DNA of 64,000 bases from CBDCIS01 sp965217565 (GCA_965217565.1 CBDCIS010000006.1:248001-312000), one strand, 5' to 3'. Positions 23,859 to 33,076 are shown, counted from the first letter of the stretch. The notes: generated by a model not told the origin, from the sequence alone. Program-made: numbers and translations.

Positions 23859-24096
23859 TGTTTCAACCTCGATTAGCGAGATGGAGACCTCATTTCAGAT
23901 TATCACAACTTGCCAGCACTGTGGACTGCCAGGTGGTGTGCCGGGTCCAGGGCCTTTTCAAAGTCCGGTTGCTGTTAACACGCGAAGGCGCGGAGGGCTG
24001 CCTTTTGTCCCTTCCCCCTGAAGGGAAGGTTATACCATTTCGTCTTGACTGCGCCATGAATCATCCAAATGCGTATGCGTCGTAAGAATCCCTACC

Positions 24097-24151
24097 GTCA
24101 TTCCCGCGAAAGCGGGAACCCATCGCAATGGCTCGCCGCTCGGCAATCCAG
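24097..24151 (+). repeat. Partial MITE core (TTCCCGCGAAAGCGGGAA family)
   Basis: TCATTCCCGCGAAAGCGGGA through ATGGCTCGCCGCTCGGCAAT matches the core of the 22663-22797 element nearly exactly, but neither terminal inverted repeat is present. Confidence 0.6.
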
Positions 24152-24201
24152 AAAGCCGGCAGGCGAGAATACGGCGGCATCACCACAAATTGGTATTAGA
24201 G

Positions 24202-24226
24202 CCTGCCCTGAGCCTGTCGAAGGGAT
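24202..24226. repeat. CCTGAGCCTGTCGAAGG-type interspersed repeat
   Basis: CCTGCCCTGAGCCTGTCGAA, followed by GGGAT, is a short repeat known from many environmental bacterial genomes; its reverse translation gives the PFDRLRAG peptide. It is a single copy here. Confidence 0.4.
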
Positions 24227-24282
24227 GGGGGGGCGACGTGGTGACTTTGGAATGGCCCTGCCGATTCTGACAACGCGGCCTA

Positions 24283-24311
24283 TTGACATACACGAACACT
24301 CGTGCTAGTAT
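24283..24311 (+). promoter_or_regulatory. Orphan sigma70-like promoter with an internal palindrome
   Basis: TTGACA (24283-24288) and TAGTAT (24306-24311) are 17 bp apart. The spacer holds CACGA-ACAC-TCGTG, a 5-bp-arm palindrome that includes GAACACTCGTGC, near the Gram-positive-type LexA pattern GAACN4GTTC. No plus-strand gene follows, so its target was lost or is a small RNA. Confidence 0.4.
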
Positions 24312-24720
24312 ATCCGCATCCAAACACAGGCAGCCGGCACGTCCCAACTCGACCACATCAACATCCCGTATAGCAGACCAACACAATCCCCATAATCCCG
24401 TAACCTCCGTAGGGGCTCGCCGCTCGGCAATCGCGACATCCTGATTCTGACAACAGTACGAAACCCACAGAGAGGAGTGTCTCATTTCCTATACAAACAA
24501 CCCTAACCCTACTACATTCCAACCCAGAAACATCCCCTGAATCCTCTCACAGCGTCACATCCCCCAAGTAGAAATGAGTCACAATGAATCACAATGAGAC
24601 ACCCACAGGCGTTTTTCCGCCAGCCAAAACATCCATCCGTCCCGGTGCGAGCTAATCCCACACCTGGGCATAGAGCAACCCAAGACGCTGCATCCTGGAA
24701 GGCGCCGGGTCCCCGCCACG

Positions 24721-27700
24721 CTACACTGCCACCGTCGTCTCCGTGTCTCCCGCTGCCAGGGCGCTCATGTAGGCGAGGATCATCTCCTTCGTACGGTAGT
24801 GGTCGTGGGCCTTGTCGTCTTCGCGGCGGACTATTGGGAAGGTGTCCATGACGTAGGCGGCGTCTTCGCGGGAGAGGCCGTAGAGGTGGAAGTAGAGCGC
24901 GTCGAGCCGCGCGCGCAGGTGGCGGCGTTCTTCTGTGTCCCAGGTGAAGGGCGGGCCGTCGTAGCCGAGGTCGCGCCCGAACGCCGCCATGTCGTGCGAG
25001 GTGTACGTGAGCCTTAGCACGTGGTCGCGGACGAGCTCCCGCGCGGTCGTGCTCCCGAACCGGCGGTCGTAGGCGTCGGGCGCAATTACGGGAAGCTGCT
25101 CCAACGACGTCAGACTCATGCTTGTTCCCTGTAGTTTCTGCCTTGATACAAAGTCAAAGCAAAAGCTAGTTAATGCTGAAAACAGGCAAGCAGCGTCCAG
25201 ACCCGACAACTCGTTGGTGAGATACCTTAGCATAGGAGTTGTGTAACTTACGCCACACCAAGGGACAATCGTCGCTATGGTTGTTCGAGCATTGGTTGGC
25301 GCAGTTATTCGCCGATACACGAGCGTCCACCCCATTGATTGAGGAAATGTCTCCGATACGGTCTCGGCCGGAACCCAAAAGGCTGGAGTAGGCGAGAAAG
25401 TCGGGTCCATTAACTCTTCAAGCGTGGATTCAAGCGGCTGACCAGACCGAAAGAGATTCTTGGCGTTGACTACCACGCTGGCAGCGCGGTGATCGAATGC
25501 CTGCACCATCTTGCCTTCGTACAGTGGCAGGTAGAGTTCACTCCCTCGTTGCCAGCGATTTCCTTCGACAGGGTAGAAGCCCTCGGCATCGAGCTGCACC
25601 GCCGTGCGGAAGATGTGCGAGTCGTTCGTCATATCAAACTGTCGAAGGTGACGCACCGGCCACGTCCTGCGCTCAGCGTCGCCGGAGCGGTCCACCAGTA
25701 CTGGGTGACTCTCGTAGATGCGGCGTGTGATGTCCGCGTCGCGCCTGGTGCGGAAGACGGGCGCGGTGCCGGTGTTGGGGTTGACGCGGGCAAAGTCCGC
25801 CGGGGACAGCGGGAAGCAGCGCTCCGGGTCGTCGATGGCGTCGGTGTCGTGCAGGAAGAAGGCGCACTCCGTCTGCGGGAAGGTTCGCTCCGCACCGCCG
25901 AACACCAGCGCGCAGAACTTGAACGATGCGTGGACGTCCTTGAAGAATATCTTTCGGTTCTCGAAGTCGTACAGCCCCGACACCCTGCCGCTCGTGGATA
26001 CGGACTTGAAGAATTGCGCCGCCGTCTTGTCCGCGTAGATGCCGGAAGGCGTGAGCAGTCCCACCAGGCCGTCGGGCTTGACCAGGCTCATGGCCCGCTC
26101 CACGAACAGGGAGTAGATGTTGATGTCGCCGCCGCCCAGCAGCGGGTAGTCGCCGGATGCGCGAACAACCTGGCCCAGGCTGTCGGCGCGGTTCTTGGCG
26201 TCGTCGAATTCGGCGGCCAGCGGGTCGCCTTGGGCGCGAAGCCGCTGAATCTGCGTCCTCCGCGCCGCGGCGGTGGGAGCGTGCGCCAGCTCGGGGTCGC
26301 GCGTGGCGAACCACTCCACCTCCTGGAGCTTGATGCGGTCCCAGGGCGGGTTGCCGATAACCGCGTCGAATCCGCCCTGCGGCCGGCTGTCCTGCCATCT
26401 CCGCCACACGCCGGGGAAGGCCGCCTCCCAGTGCAGGAACGCCTCCCGCTCGACGATAGACCTGATTTCGCTCCACACGTCCATGAATGTCGAGACAGAT
26501 GTTTCCTGATTGCCTGGGTTCACGACTTCGAGCGCTCCGGGGCCGCCCGACAGCAGCTTCAACGCGCTCTGTGGGTCCTGCTCGAGGAGGTCAACCAGTG
26601 GGGCCTCGAATTCAACCCGGGCTTTCTTGGTCATGCCGGCGGTCAGCCAGCGCACACCAGTCAGGAAATCGAGAAGCCCGCGCAGTTCCGCCGTGGCCTC
26701 TTCCACGTCCTGGAACAGCTCCGCGGACTCGCGCACCTCGGAAACGTCCGCGTCCGACATCTCTTCTATCATCTGCATACCCTCCGCAGCGTTCTCGGCT
26801 GCCTGGATCGCACTGGACGCGAACAGCCCTCCGAGCCGGTTCAGCTCCTCCCGGCCGTCCAGTACGCGCAGGCCGACGAGCGAGTCGCCGTAACGCAGGT
26901 GGTGGTCGAGGAACGACAGCGGCGCGCCCACCGTGAAGCTGTGCAGCCAGAGCGACACCTTGGCGAGCTCAACCGTGAGCGCGTTCTTGTCCACGCCGTA
27001 GATGCAGCGTTTCAGAATCATACGCCGGATAATGGCCTGATCCGTAAGCTGCGCCTCGTCCAGCACCCAGTTGGATTCCCTGGCGCGATTCAGGATGTCG
27101 TCGCGGATTGCTTGAACGCGGCCAACCAGCGGCGACTCGTAGGGCTCGTCCAGCCATTCGGACACCGCAGGCGCGTACTCCAGCAGGTCAGCTACGTAGT
27201 CGGACAGGAAATCCACGGCGGTTACGAGGAAGTGGCCGCTGCCCATGGCCGGGTCCAGCACTTTGAGGTTCAGCACGGCCTCGGCGGGGTCGAGCTTCGC
27301 CAGCTCGGTGAGCCTGTCCTCTTTCGGCCTCCGGTCGCCCGTGAGTTCCTCGGACAACTTCTCGAACGCGCTGAGTCGCTCCTCAACTAGGGGTTTGAGT
27401 GTGCGCTCGACTATCAGGTCAACCAGCTCCTGGGGAGTGTAGAAGCTGCCGCTGTCCTTGCGGGCGTACGGATTCGGACGGATTACTATGCTGCCATTCT
27501 CGCTAACGGGTTCGCGCTCCAAGAGCCTCTCGTAAATCGAACCCAACTGCTGCACGGACATATCGCGGTAGTTGACAAAGCGGGGTTTGCCATCCGATTC
27601 CACGTGGCTCAGGGCGTACATGACATCGGCGACCAACGAGTCCGGCAGGCGCGCTGTGTTGAGAATCGGCGCGGCGGCCTCGCTGAACAGGCCGCCGTTG

Positions 27701-28740
27701 TACGGGGGCAGCCCGATGGATTGGTCGCCCCTGTCGATGAGGCGAAACAGGGTTGAAAGGTGGTCAAAGTAACTGGAGGCTATCTGGGAGAACACATCCC
27801 TGTCGCGCTTGCGCCGCGCCGCGTCATCACGCAGGCGCTTTCGCAGGCCGTACTCGCCGTAGTTCGGGTTATTCACCGGCAGCAGCCCGCGGTCCTCGGC
27901 GTAGAGCAGGAACAGCAGACGATACAGAAAGACGAGGGCGGCGTCGCGCGCCTGAGGCAGGTCGCCGCCCGTTTCCCGCGCGAGCGCGTTGACGAGCGCC
28001 GGGAAGACCTTCTCGAACACAACCTGGGAGAGGTCCTGCGCGACGCGCTCCTCGTAGCGGCGACCCTCCTCGATCGCGGACTCTATGAAGGTGGCAGTCG
28101 CGCCCGCCTCCGGCGTGAACGCTCCCCGGCGAAAGAGCAGGTAGAACACGCGCAGCCAGCGCTCGTCGTCGCGGTCGAGCATCGACACGAGGTCGGCCTC
28201 GAAGTAGGCGGTTGCGCGTGGGCGGGCGCGCTGGTCGTACAGACGCCACACGCCGCCGTTGGTGAGGATGCCCCAGCGGACGCGCCCGTCGGAGACGGTG
28301 TCGGCTGTGGACAGGTAGCGCAGTATCTGGCCGTGCGGCGAGCCGCCCTGTTCGCGGCCGTCGAGCGAAAGCGCGAAGCGTTTGTTCTCCTGCACCACCA
28401 GCGCGTCGGCGAAGCGTTCGGAGGAGTTCGCGCGCTGTGCGGCGCGAGCCTTCGAGTCGGCATCGGCGAACAGCAGATGATCGGGGATATCCTCGTTGCG
28501 CTCCGTGCCCTGTTGCGGCAGGTAATCGGCCCACCCAAGCGCCTCCAGGACGGGACGTATGAACTCCTGATCGGTTTCGGCTTCGTTCGGATTCCCCAAC
28601 CGGCTGAAACCACCCAACAGCCGCGAGGCCGCCGCCCTGAAGGCGTCGAACGAGGCAGGACGCGCCTTGCTGTCCCGCCACTCCGGGGTTTCCCGAATGC
28701 CGTCTTCCACGAAATACTGTGTGAAAAGCCGTCCTTGCAC
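24721..28740 (-). CDS. Type IIG restriction-modification enzyme (Eco57I-like, N6-adenine methylase)
   Basis: 1339 residues from GTG 28740, with GAGGA 7 nt upstream. The N-terminal ~130 residues look like a PD-(D/E)xK nuclease (IPDHLLF ~85-91, QENK ~117-120). A long helical region follows. GSFYTPQELVDLIV (~431), methylase motif I KVLDPAMGSGHFLVTA (~493-508) and motif IV IGNPPWDRIKL (~795-805) define a gamma-class N6-adenine methyltransferase. The C-terminal part (TSLEQLPVIAPDAYDRRFG, ARLDALYFHLYGLSRED) is the target-recognition region. It both cuts and methylates DNA, so no separate methylase is needed. Similar large enzymes occur in DISARM/BREX-type loci, but the other genes of those systems are absent. 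Confidence 0.85.
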   Translation of the reverse strand: MQGRLFTQYFVEDGIRETPEWRDSKARPASFDAFRAAASRLLGGFSRLGNPNEAETDQEFIRPVLEALGWADYLPQQGTERNEDIPDHLLFADADSKARAAQRANSSERFADALVVQENKRFALSLDGREQGGSPHGQILRYLSTADTVSDGRVRWGILTNGGVWRLYDQRARPRATAYFEADLVSMLDRDDERWLRVFYLLFRRGAFTPEAGATATFIESAIEEGRRYEERVAQDLSQVVFEKVFPALVNALARETGGDLPQARDAALVFLYRLLFLLYAEDRGLLPVNNPNYGEYGLRKRLRDDAARRKRDRDVFSQIASSYFDHLSTLFRLIDRGDQSIGLPPYNGGLFSEAAAPILNTARLPDSLVADVMYALSHVESDGKPRFVNYRDMSVQQLGSIYERLLEREPVSENGSIVIRPNPYARKDSGSFYTPQELVDLIVERTLKPLVEERLSAFEKLSEELTGDRRPKEDRLTELAKLDPAEAVLNLKVLDPAMGSGHFLVTAVDFLSDYVADLLEYAPAVSEWLDEPYESPLVGRVQAIRDDILNRARESNWVLDEAQLTDQAIIRRMILKRCIYGVDKNALTVELAKVSLWLHSFTVGAPLSFLDHHLRYGDSLVGLRVLDGREELNRLGGLFASSAIQAAENAAEGMQMIEEMSDADVSEVRESAELFQDVEEATAELRGLLDFLTGVRWLTAGMTKKARVEFEAPLVDLLEQDPQSALKLLSGGPGALEVVNPGNQETSVSTFMDVWSEIRSIVEREAFLHWEAAFPGVWRRWQDSRPQGGFDAVIGNPPWDRIKLQEVEWFATRDPELAHAPTAAARRTQIQRLRAQGDPLAAEFDDAKNRADSLGQVVRASGDYPLLGGGDINIYSLFVERAMSLVKPDGLVGLLTPSGIYADKTAAQFFKSVSTSGRVSGLYDFENRKIFFKDVHASFKFCALVFGGAERTFPQTECAFFLHDTDAIDDPERCFPLSPADFARVNPNTGTAPVFRTRRDADITRRIYESHPVLVDRSGDAERRTWPVRHLRQFDMTNDSHIFRTAVQLDAEGFYPVEGNRWQRGSELYLPLYEGKMVQAFDHRAASVVVNAKNLFRSGQPLESTLEELMDPTFSPTPAFWVPAETVSETFPQSMGWTLVYRRITAPTNARTTIATIVPWCGVSYTTPMLRYLTNELSGLDAACLFSALTSFCFDFVSRQKLQGTSMSLTSLEQLPVIAPDAYDRRFGSTTARELVRDHVLRLTYTSHDMAAFGRDLGYDGPPFTWDTEERRHLRARLDALYFHLYGLSREDAAYVMDTFPIVRREDDKAHDHYRTKEMILAYMSALAAGDTETTVAV

Positions 28741-28753
28741 GTCAGTTCCTCTA

Positions 28754-29251
28754 TCACCCCGAGATTGCCATTTCGTACAGCGTCTTCAGCAGGTCCGCGA
28801 GCAGGAAAACCACGATTCCCAGGATGACCAGCAGGTTGTAGCCAGACAGCGCCCGGAAGACTCTCCGCAGCCGCCCGGCGCCGTCGGAAGACTCCGCCTC
28901 CGGCGACGGCAACGCGGCGCGGCGACGGCGACCCCACGCCAGCCCGAACATCCACGCCGACAGCACAATCTTGAGCGCGAGAACGGCCACGTACGCCGAC
29001 CCGACAGTAGCCGCCGCAAGCCGGTTGAACGTCATGATAACGCCGGTCACGATGAGCAGCAGTATGCAGATGTCCACCAGCGCTCGGAACTCGGACGCGG
29101 CGGCGGCGCTGATGAGCCGAGAGGCTTCGGGCGACCGGCGCAGCGCGGGCCGCAGCACGATGAGGTAGAACAGGCTGCCCCCAACCCAGGCGGCGGCGGA
29201 GACGAGGTGCAACCAGCGGACTATCAGCGGGAATATATCGCCCTGGTCCAT
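28754..29251 (-). CDS. CopD-like integral membrane protein
   Basis: 165 residues with four predicted membrane helices (~8-30, ~55-75, ~82-104, ~140-160). IVRWLHLVSAAAWVGGSLFY near the N-terminus is the heme/copper-type helix of CopD/DUF2269-like proteins with a histidine in the first helix. A basic cytoplasmic loop (GRRRRAALPSPE) separates helices 3 and 4. A role in copper or heme handling is possible but not shown. It starts 30 bp after the peptidase E stop and ends 13 bp before the type IIG start, so cotranscription is likely. Confidence 0.6.
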   Translation of the reverse strand: MDQGDIFPLIVRWLHLVSAAAWVGGSLFYLIVLRPALRRSPEASRLISAAAASEFRALVDICILLLIVTGVIMTFNRLAAATVGSAYVAVLALKIVLSAWMFGLAWGRRRRAALPSPEAESSDGAGRLRRVFRALSGYNLLVILGIVVFLLADLLKTLYEMAISG

Positions 29252-29281
29252 TTTACGATAGCGTCTCCACGAACGGCGACG

Positions 29282-30034
29282 TCACAGCCTGCGCAGCAGC
29301 CCGGCGATTGGCGCGTACTCCTCCTTCTGCTCGAGGCGCACCGTGGACAGCTCCGAGCCCTTCTTGTCCAGCTTGTACGCGCCCGCTCCGTCTTGGGACG
29401 TGATTACCCTGTAGGTATCGCCAAGCACCTCGATGGCGCAGTTGTTGTCTATCGCGATGCCCAGCTCCGCGTGGCGGCGCACCATCCAGCCGAAGTCGTC
29501 CTTTCTCTCGACTCCAGCCGTGTCGCTGTCGAAGTGGGGGCAGCCGAGGGCGTCTATCAGCCCCATGCCTCTCACTCTAACGTATGACCAGTCTTCGGGA
29601 TGATAGAAGGACATGGAATCGCTGTGCCCCCAACTGAACCAGCAGATGCAGCCCGCGCTCAGGCCGGACAGCACAATACCCCTGTCGTATGCCTCTCTCA
29701 GCACGCTATCCACTCCGAGCCTTCGCCAGCGCCTCATCATCTTCAGCGTGTTGCCGCCGCCAACGTAAACCAGGTCCGCGGCAAGTATCTTCGACTCCAG
29801 CTCTTCCCTGGTGGGATTGACGCGGAGAAGGTAGAGCACGTCGGTTTCGCAGCCAAGTTCCCCGCCGTAAACCTGCTGAAACGAATGCCAGTAATCTCGC
29901 CTGTCGCTGCTGGCGGTCGGGATGAACAGCGCCCTGGGACGGCTATTGCCCGTAAGCGCCACGACCTCCCTGTCTATGGCGAGCGTTTCGAGCTCGGCCA
30001 TGTTTCCGCCGCCGATAGCCATTATCTTGCCCAT
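29282..30034 (-). CDS. Peptidase E-like (S51 family) hydrolase
   Basis: 250 residues. MGKIMAIGGGNMAELETLAI opens the class-I-glutaminase-like fold, DLVYVGGGNTLKMMRRWR is the conserved strand-turn, and the nucleophile elbow GLSAGCICWF carries the catalytic serine of the Ser-His-Glu triad. Family members cut Asp-X dipeptides or act on cyanophycin-like substrates. The length (~230-250) is normal. It is cytoplasmic. Confidence 0.83.
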   Translation of the reverse strand: MGKIMAIGGGNMAELETLAIDREVVALTGNSRPRALFIPTASSDRRDYWHSFQQVYGGELGCETDVLYLLRVNPTREELESKILAADLVYVGGGNTLKMMRRWRRLGVDSVLREAYDRGIVLSGLSAGCICWFSWGHSDSMSFYHPEDWSYVRVRGMGLIDALGCPHFDSDTAGVERKDDFGWMVRRHAELGIAIDNNCAIEVLGDTYRVITSQDGAGAYKLDKKGSELSTVRLEQKEEYAPIAGLLRRL

Positions 30035-30407
30035 GTCTAAATTGCCCTTTCTGGATTACATTGCCGCCCGGCGCAAGCCGCCCCGGTCACTCCCGTCCCA
30101 ACCTTCCCCCTCAAGGGCTGACAGCGGTAGGTATTTGGCGTCTCATAGCTACGAGCCATAGCCAAGACATCACAATTCAGCTCAACGCATGTCATTCCGA
30201 GTGAGCGTAGCGAACCGAGGAATCCAGGATGGCGCATCCGCAGACAACGCCATGACGTTGCCTCACTGGTTGACTTGTTACAAGCATGGAGGTGGTTGCA
30301 ATCGGAGACTCTGGATTCCTCGGCTGCGCTCGGAATGACATGTGCACAGGCGTACTTGCAATTCGTGCTTTACCTACCCCTGTCAGCCCCTCAGGGGGAA
30401 GGGACCT
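30035..30407. other. 373-bp intergenic segment with a palindromic repeat
   Basis: No gene is seen. It contains a partial GC-rich hairpin (~30091-30120) and the long inverted repeat listed at 30188-30344. It separates peptidase E from the LLM oxidoreductase, both on the minus strand. Confidence 0.5.
30188..30344. mobile_element. Palindromic MITE-like element (CATTCCGAG family)
   Basis: The left arm contains ATGTCATTCCGAG, CGAACCGAGG and AATCCAGGAT (30189-30230). The right arm contains the inverse GGATTCCTCGG and CTCGGAATGACATG (30312-30343). Together they form ~40-bp imperfect terminal inverted repeats around ~75 bp. There is no ORF. This is the common CATTCCGAG-type intergenic repeat; only one copy is present. 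Confidence 0.6.
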
Positions 30408-31577
30408 TTAGGCACCGTCCGCGCCGCTTGCCACCTCGCTCCGCTGGAAGGCGGGCATGACCTCGCCGGCGAATACCCTCAACTGCTCCAGGAAGTCGTC
30501 GCGCGGCATACCCTCGGGCCAGTGAAGGATGATGTGCTCCAACCCCGGGTACCTGCTTTCGAGTTCGCGCAGGTAGTCCACGAACTTGTCGGCCGGGCCG
30601 CAAATCCAGGCCCTCTGCTGCGCGCCGTCCTCTACGCGCGGCACGCGAGCGGGCGCGCCGGGCGTTCCCCAGGTACGGCCCTGCTCATCGGCATAGCGCA
30701 CAAACCCGAACGGCGCGAACCACTTGTAGCGTTCGTCATGGAACGGGCGAAGCCTGTCGATGGCCTCCTGCTCGCTGTCGGCGATGTAGAACCCCAACCC
30801 CAGCGCGAGGTCCTCTCCCAACGCCAGGTCTCGGCCGTACCGGGCCGACGCCTCCTGGTACTCTCGGAACATGTTATCGACCAGCTTTTCGCCCGTGAGC
30901 GCCACCACTCCCTTGATGCTGTTCCTGGCGATGAAGTCGATGCTGCGTCCGCTGACGATGGGCTGCCACGTCTCCACCGGAAGGTTGACGGGACGGGGCA
31001 CCAGCGTCACCTCTTCGAGGTCGTAGCCGCGATAGGGAACTTCAGCGGGAATCGTATAGTGCTTGCCCTTGTGGGAGAAAGACTCCTCGTTGAACGCCTT
31101 GAAGATAATCTCTATCTGCTCCTGGAACAGTTCACGGTTGGCGTCGTTGTCTATCACTGGAGCGGCGAACGTCTCCACCTCCCGGCTGTGGTATCCGCGG
31201 CCCACGCCAAAGATGACACGCCCGTTGGTGAGCACGTCGGCCATGGCGTAGTCCTCCGCGAGACGCAGGGGATGCCACATGGGAGAGATGTTGAAGGCGC
31301 ATCCAAACTTCAGCCTTTCGGTCTGGCCCGCCAAGTGGGTTCCAAGCAGGATGATGTTGGGAATACACTCGTAGCCCTCGTGCTGGAAGTGGTGTTCCGC
31401 CATCCACAGGGCGTAGTAGCCCAGTTCGTCCATGAGCTTGGCGGCGCGAGTGGCGGTCTCGTAGGTCTCCACGAGGCGGTCGTTGGGATAGCGGCGCGCG
31501 TCCGCGGGAGTGCCGTCGCCGCCCACGTTTTCGAGGTCTATGTTGCCAACGTAGAGTACGGAGAAGTGCTTAATCAC
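30408..31577 (-). CDS. LLM-class flavin-dependent oxidoreductase
   Basis: 389 residues from GTG 31577, with AGGAG 6 nt upstream. The TIM-barrel signatures are YYALWMAEHHFQHEGYECIP (the bacterial luciferase-like HHF motif), FGCAFNISPMWHPLRLAEDY and GRVIFGVGRGYHSREVE. The family uses FMN or F420 for monooxygenation of diverse organics. The HHF motif places it in the FMN luciferase-like branch; the substrate is unknown. It is monocistronic, with a promoter in front. Confidence 0.86.
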   Translation of the reverse strand: MIKHFSVLYVGNIDLENVGGDGTPADARRYPNDRLVETYETATRAAKLMDELGYYALWMAEHHFQHEGYECIPNIILLGTHLAGQTERLKFGCAFNISPMWHPLRLAEDYAMADVLTNGRVIFGVGRGYHSREVETFAAPVIDNDANRELFQEQIEIIFKAFNEESFSHKGKHYTIPAEVPYRGYDLEEVTLVPRPVNLPVETWQPIVSGRSIDFIARNSIKGVVALTGEKLVDNMFREYQEASARYGRDLALGEDLALGLGFYIADSEQEAIDRLRPFHDERYKWFAPFGFVRYADEQGRTWGTPGAPARVPRVEDGAQQRAWICGPADKFVDYLRELESRYPGLEHIILHWPEGMPRDDFLEQLRVFAGEVMPAFQRSEVASGADGA

Positions 31578-31626
31578 GTTACGCTCCTGATTCTCAAGCA
31601 GTTTGTGTCGGCCCGGAGCCGCTGAC

Positions 31627-31655
31627 ATTATACCCGACCGTGTCGGAATTTGTAG
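31627..31655 (-). promoter_or_regulatory. Promoter of the LLM oxidoreductase with inverted repeat
   Basis: TATAAT is on the minus strand at 31632-31627. A weak -35 (CTACAA, 31655-31650) lies 17 bp upstream. Between them is a short palindrome CCGAC-CGT-GTCGG (31634-31646) that could bind a regulator. Confidence 0.45.
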
Positions 31656-31712
31656 GGCACGCAGGCTGTGCGACGACCAACCAGGCCAACCACAAGGGTT
31701 TGCCCCTATGAC

Positions 31713-32966
31713 CTATTCTGGAACGGCGGCGTGCGCAGACGCGAGTCTCGGAGGCCGGGCCGCCAACGCGGCAAGGCTGCTGAGCGCGAAGGCCGTGACG
31801 AACACCGTGAACGCCAGAAGGTAGTCGCCTCTCAGGTCGAACAGCAGCCCGCCCAGCACAGGCCCGCCTGCGCTGGACACCAGCCCGAAGGGTTGCGCCG
31901 TCCCGCGTATCGCGCCCTGCGCCTCTCTGCCGAAGTAGTCGGACCATGCCAGGCTGCTGACGAACGACTGCGCGCCTCGGGTCAGGCCGTACACCGTGGC
32001 AAACGCGACCAGACCCGCCAAGGTCGATGCCCCCATCAGCAGGACGATGCCCGCCGCGCCGCCGGCATAGCACGCGGCCAGGCAGAAGCGCACGTGCACA
32101 CGCTCGGCGACGAAGCCCCACATGGGTTTGGCGACTGATTGTAGGAAGTAGAGGTAGGTGATCGCGCCCGCGGCCACCCGCGCGTCGATCTCCTTGTCCG
32201 TGACGTAAGAGAAGATGTGCAGATTGACCCCGCTGATGGCCAACCCGGCGAAATTCGTGCTGACCAGTAGCAGCCAGAAGGCCGGCGTTCGCATTGCCTC
32301 TCTCGCGGTCAGCGAAATCTCTTCGATCCGACCGCCGCCGCCATCGTTCGCGCCTGCGTCTCCGGCACCATCGGGGACCATGCCGTAGTCCTCCGGTCTC
32401 CGGCGCATGAGCGGCGCGACGATCAGCGCCAGCCCGATGACGAACACGCCCAGCCATATCCACGCGCTCCGCCAGCCAAGATTAACTATCAGGAAGGCGA
32501 GCGGCAGCGGAAGCACTACGCCAGCCGCGGACATCCCCATCGTGGAGAAGGCGAGCGCCCTGCCCCGGCGGCGTATGAACCACTTTGCGACGGTCGAGTC
32601 GGCGTTGAGCTGCCCCAGAGCCATGCCGCCCAGGGCCATGAGCACGCCGTAGACCAGGAAGAGATGCCAGGGGCTCCTCGTCAGCGCGAGAAGCGCCGCG
32701 CCCCCGGCGACCGCGACGCCGCCGAGCAGCACGAAGACGCGCGGGCCGCGCCGGTCTATCGAGCGGCCGATGACAGGAGCGGCCGCGGCCGAGGTTATGC
32801 GGGCGACCACGGTCGCGCTCGCGAGCAAGCCCCGGCTCCAGCCAAGCGATTCCGCCATGAACGGGAAGAATATGCCAAAGGCCACGACCATTGAGCCGTA
32901 GTTGATGAAGTGGGAGACGAACGCGCCTCCCACGACTACCCACCCGTAAAAGAACCGAGGCCGCAA
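31713..32966 (-). CDS. MFS transporter
   Basis: 417 residues with ~12 hydrophobic helices, starting at TTG 32966 (AGGATGGGG upstream). FFYGWVVVGGAFVSHFINYG is the first helix, typical of the monocarboxylate/oxalate-formate-like subgroup (FYGW motif). GRSIDRRGPRVFVLLGG matches the MFS motif A loop, and a cytoplasmic acidic loop (GAGDAGANDGGGG) sits mid-protein. It probably moves a small carboxylate; the direction is unknown. A strong terminator lies upstream, separating it from the TPP decarboxylase genes. Confidence 0.87.
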   Translation of the reverse strand: MRPRFFYGWVVVGGAFVSHFINYGSMVVAFGIFFPFMAESLGWSRGLLASATVVARITSAAAAPVIGRSIDRRGPRVFVLLGGVAVAGGAALLALTRSPWHLFLVYGVLMALGGMALGQLNADSTVAKWFIRRRGRALAFSTMGMSAAGVVLPLPLAFLIVNLGWRSAWIWLGVFVIGLALIVAPLMRRRPEDYGMVPDGAGDAGANDGGGGRIEEISLTAREAMRTPAFWLLLVSTNFAGLAISGVNLHIFSYVTDKEIDARVAAGAITYLYFLQSVAKPMWGFVAERVHVRFCLAACYAGGAAGIVLLMGASTLAGLVAFATVYGLTRGAQSFVSSLAWSDYFGREAQGAIRGTAQPFGLVSSAGGPVLGGLLFDLRGDYLLAFTVFVTAFALSSLAALAARPPRLASAHAAVPE

Positions 32967-33044
32967 TGGTCACCCCATCCTTTCGATAGACTCGAGGCAG
33001 GCTCTAACATTCCCCCGGGTGGCCAGACCACCATCCCACGAACC

Positions 33045-33076
33045 AAAAGGCCCCCGGTTATCTCCGGGGGCCTTTT
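33045..33076. terminator. Strong rho-independent terminator
   Basis: AAAAGGCCCCCGG (33045-33057), a 6-nt loop and CCGGGGGCCTTTT (33064-33076) form a perfect 13-bp stem with flanking A/T tracts that can work in both directions. It lies 46 bp after the stop of the minus-strand TPP-enzyme subunit and is the clearest terminator in the window. Confidence 0.9.

Larger units (their letters stand above)
23859..24720. other. Gene-poor 862-bp segment between hicBA and the type IIG gene
   Basis: I find no convincing gene here. It holds the second copy of the 20-bp repeat (23938-23957), a REP/MITE piece (24097-24151), a CCTGCCCTGAGCCTGTCGAA repeat (24202-24221), a promoter-like site (24283-24311), a partial MITE core (24413-24431, GGGCTCGCCGCTCGGCAAT) and a short tandem of TCACAATGA units near 24580-24600. 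The stretch 24485-24570 is C-rich and G-poor on the plus strand. It looks like decayed island DNA. Confidence 0.55.

Noticed and set aside
24180..24485. A 101-codon minus-strand frame in the gene-poor segment
   Set aside because: Part of it is translated repeat sequence (HPFDRLRAG and the MITE core), it has no motif, and its composition is non-coding.
25489..27390. A 633-codon open frame on the plus strand
   Set aside because: It lies wholly antisense to the type IIG enzyme gene, whose frame has clear methylase motifs. The long frame is a by-product of high GC content.
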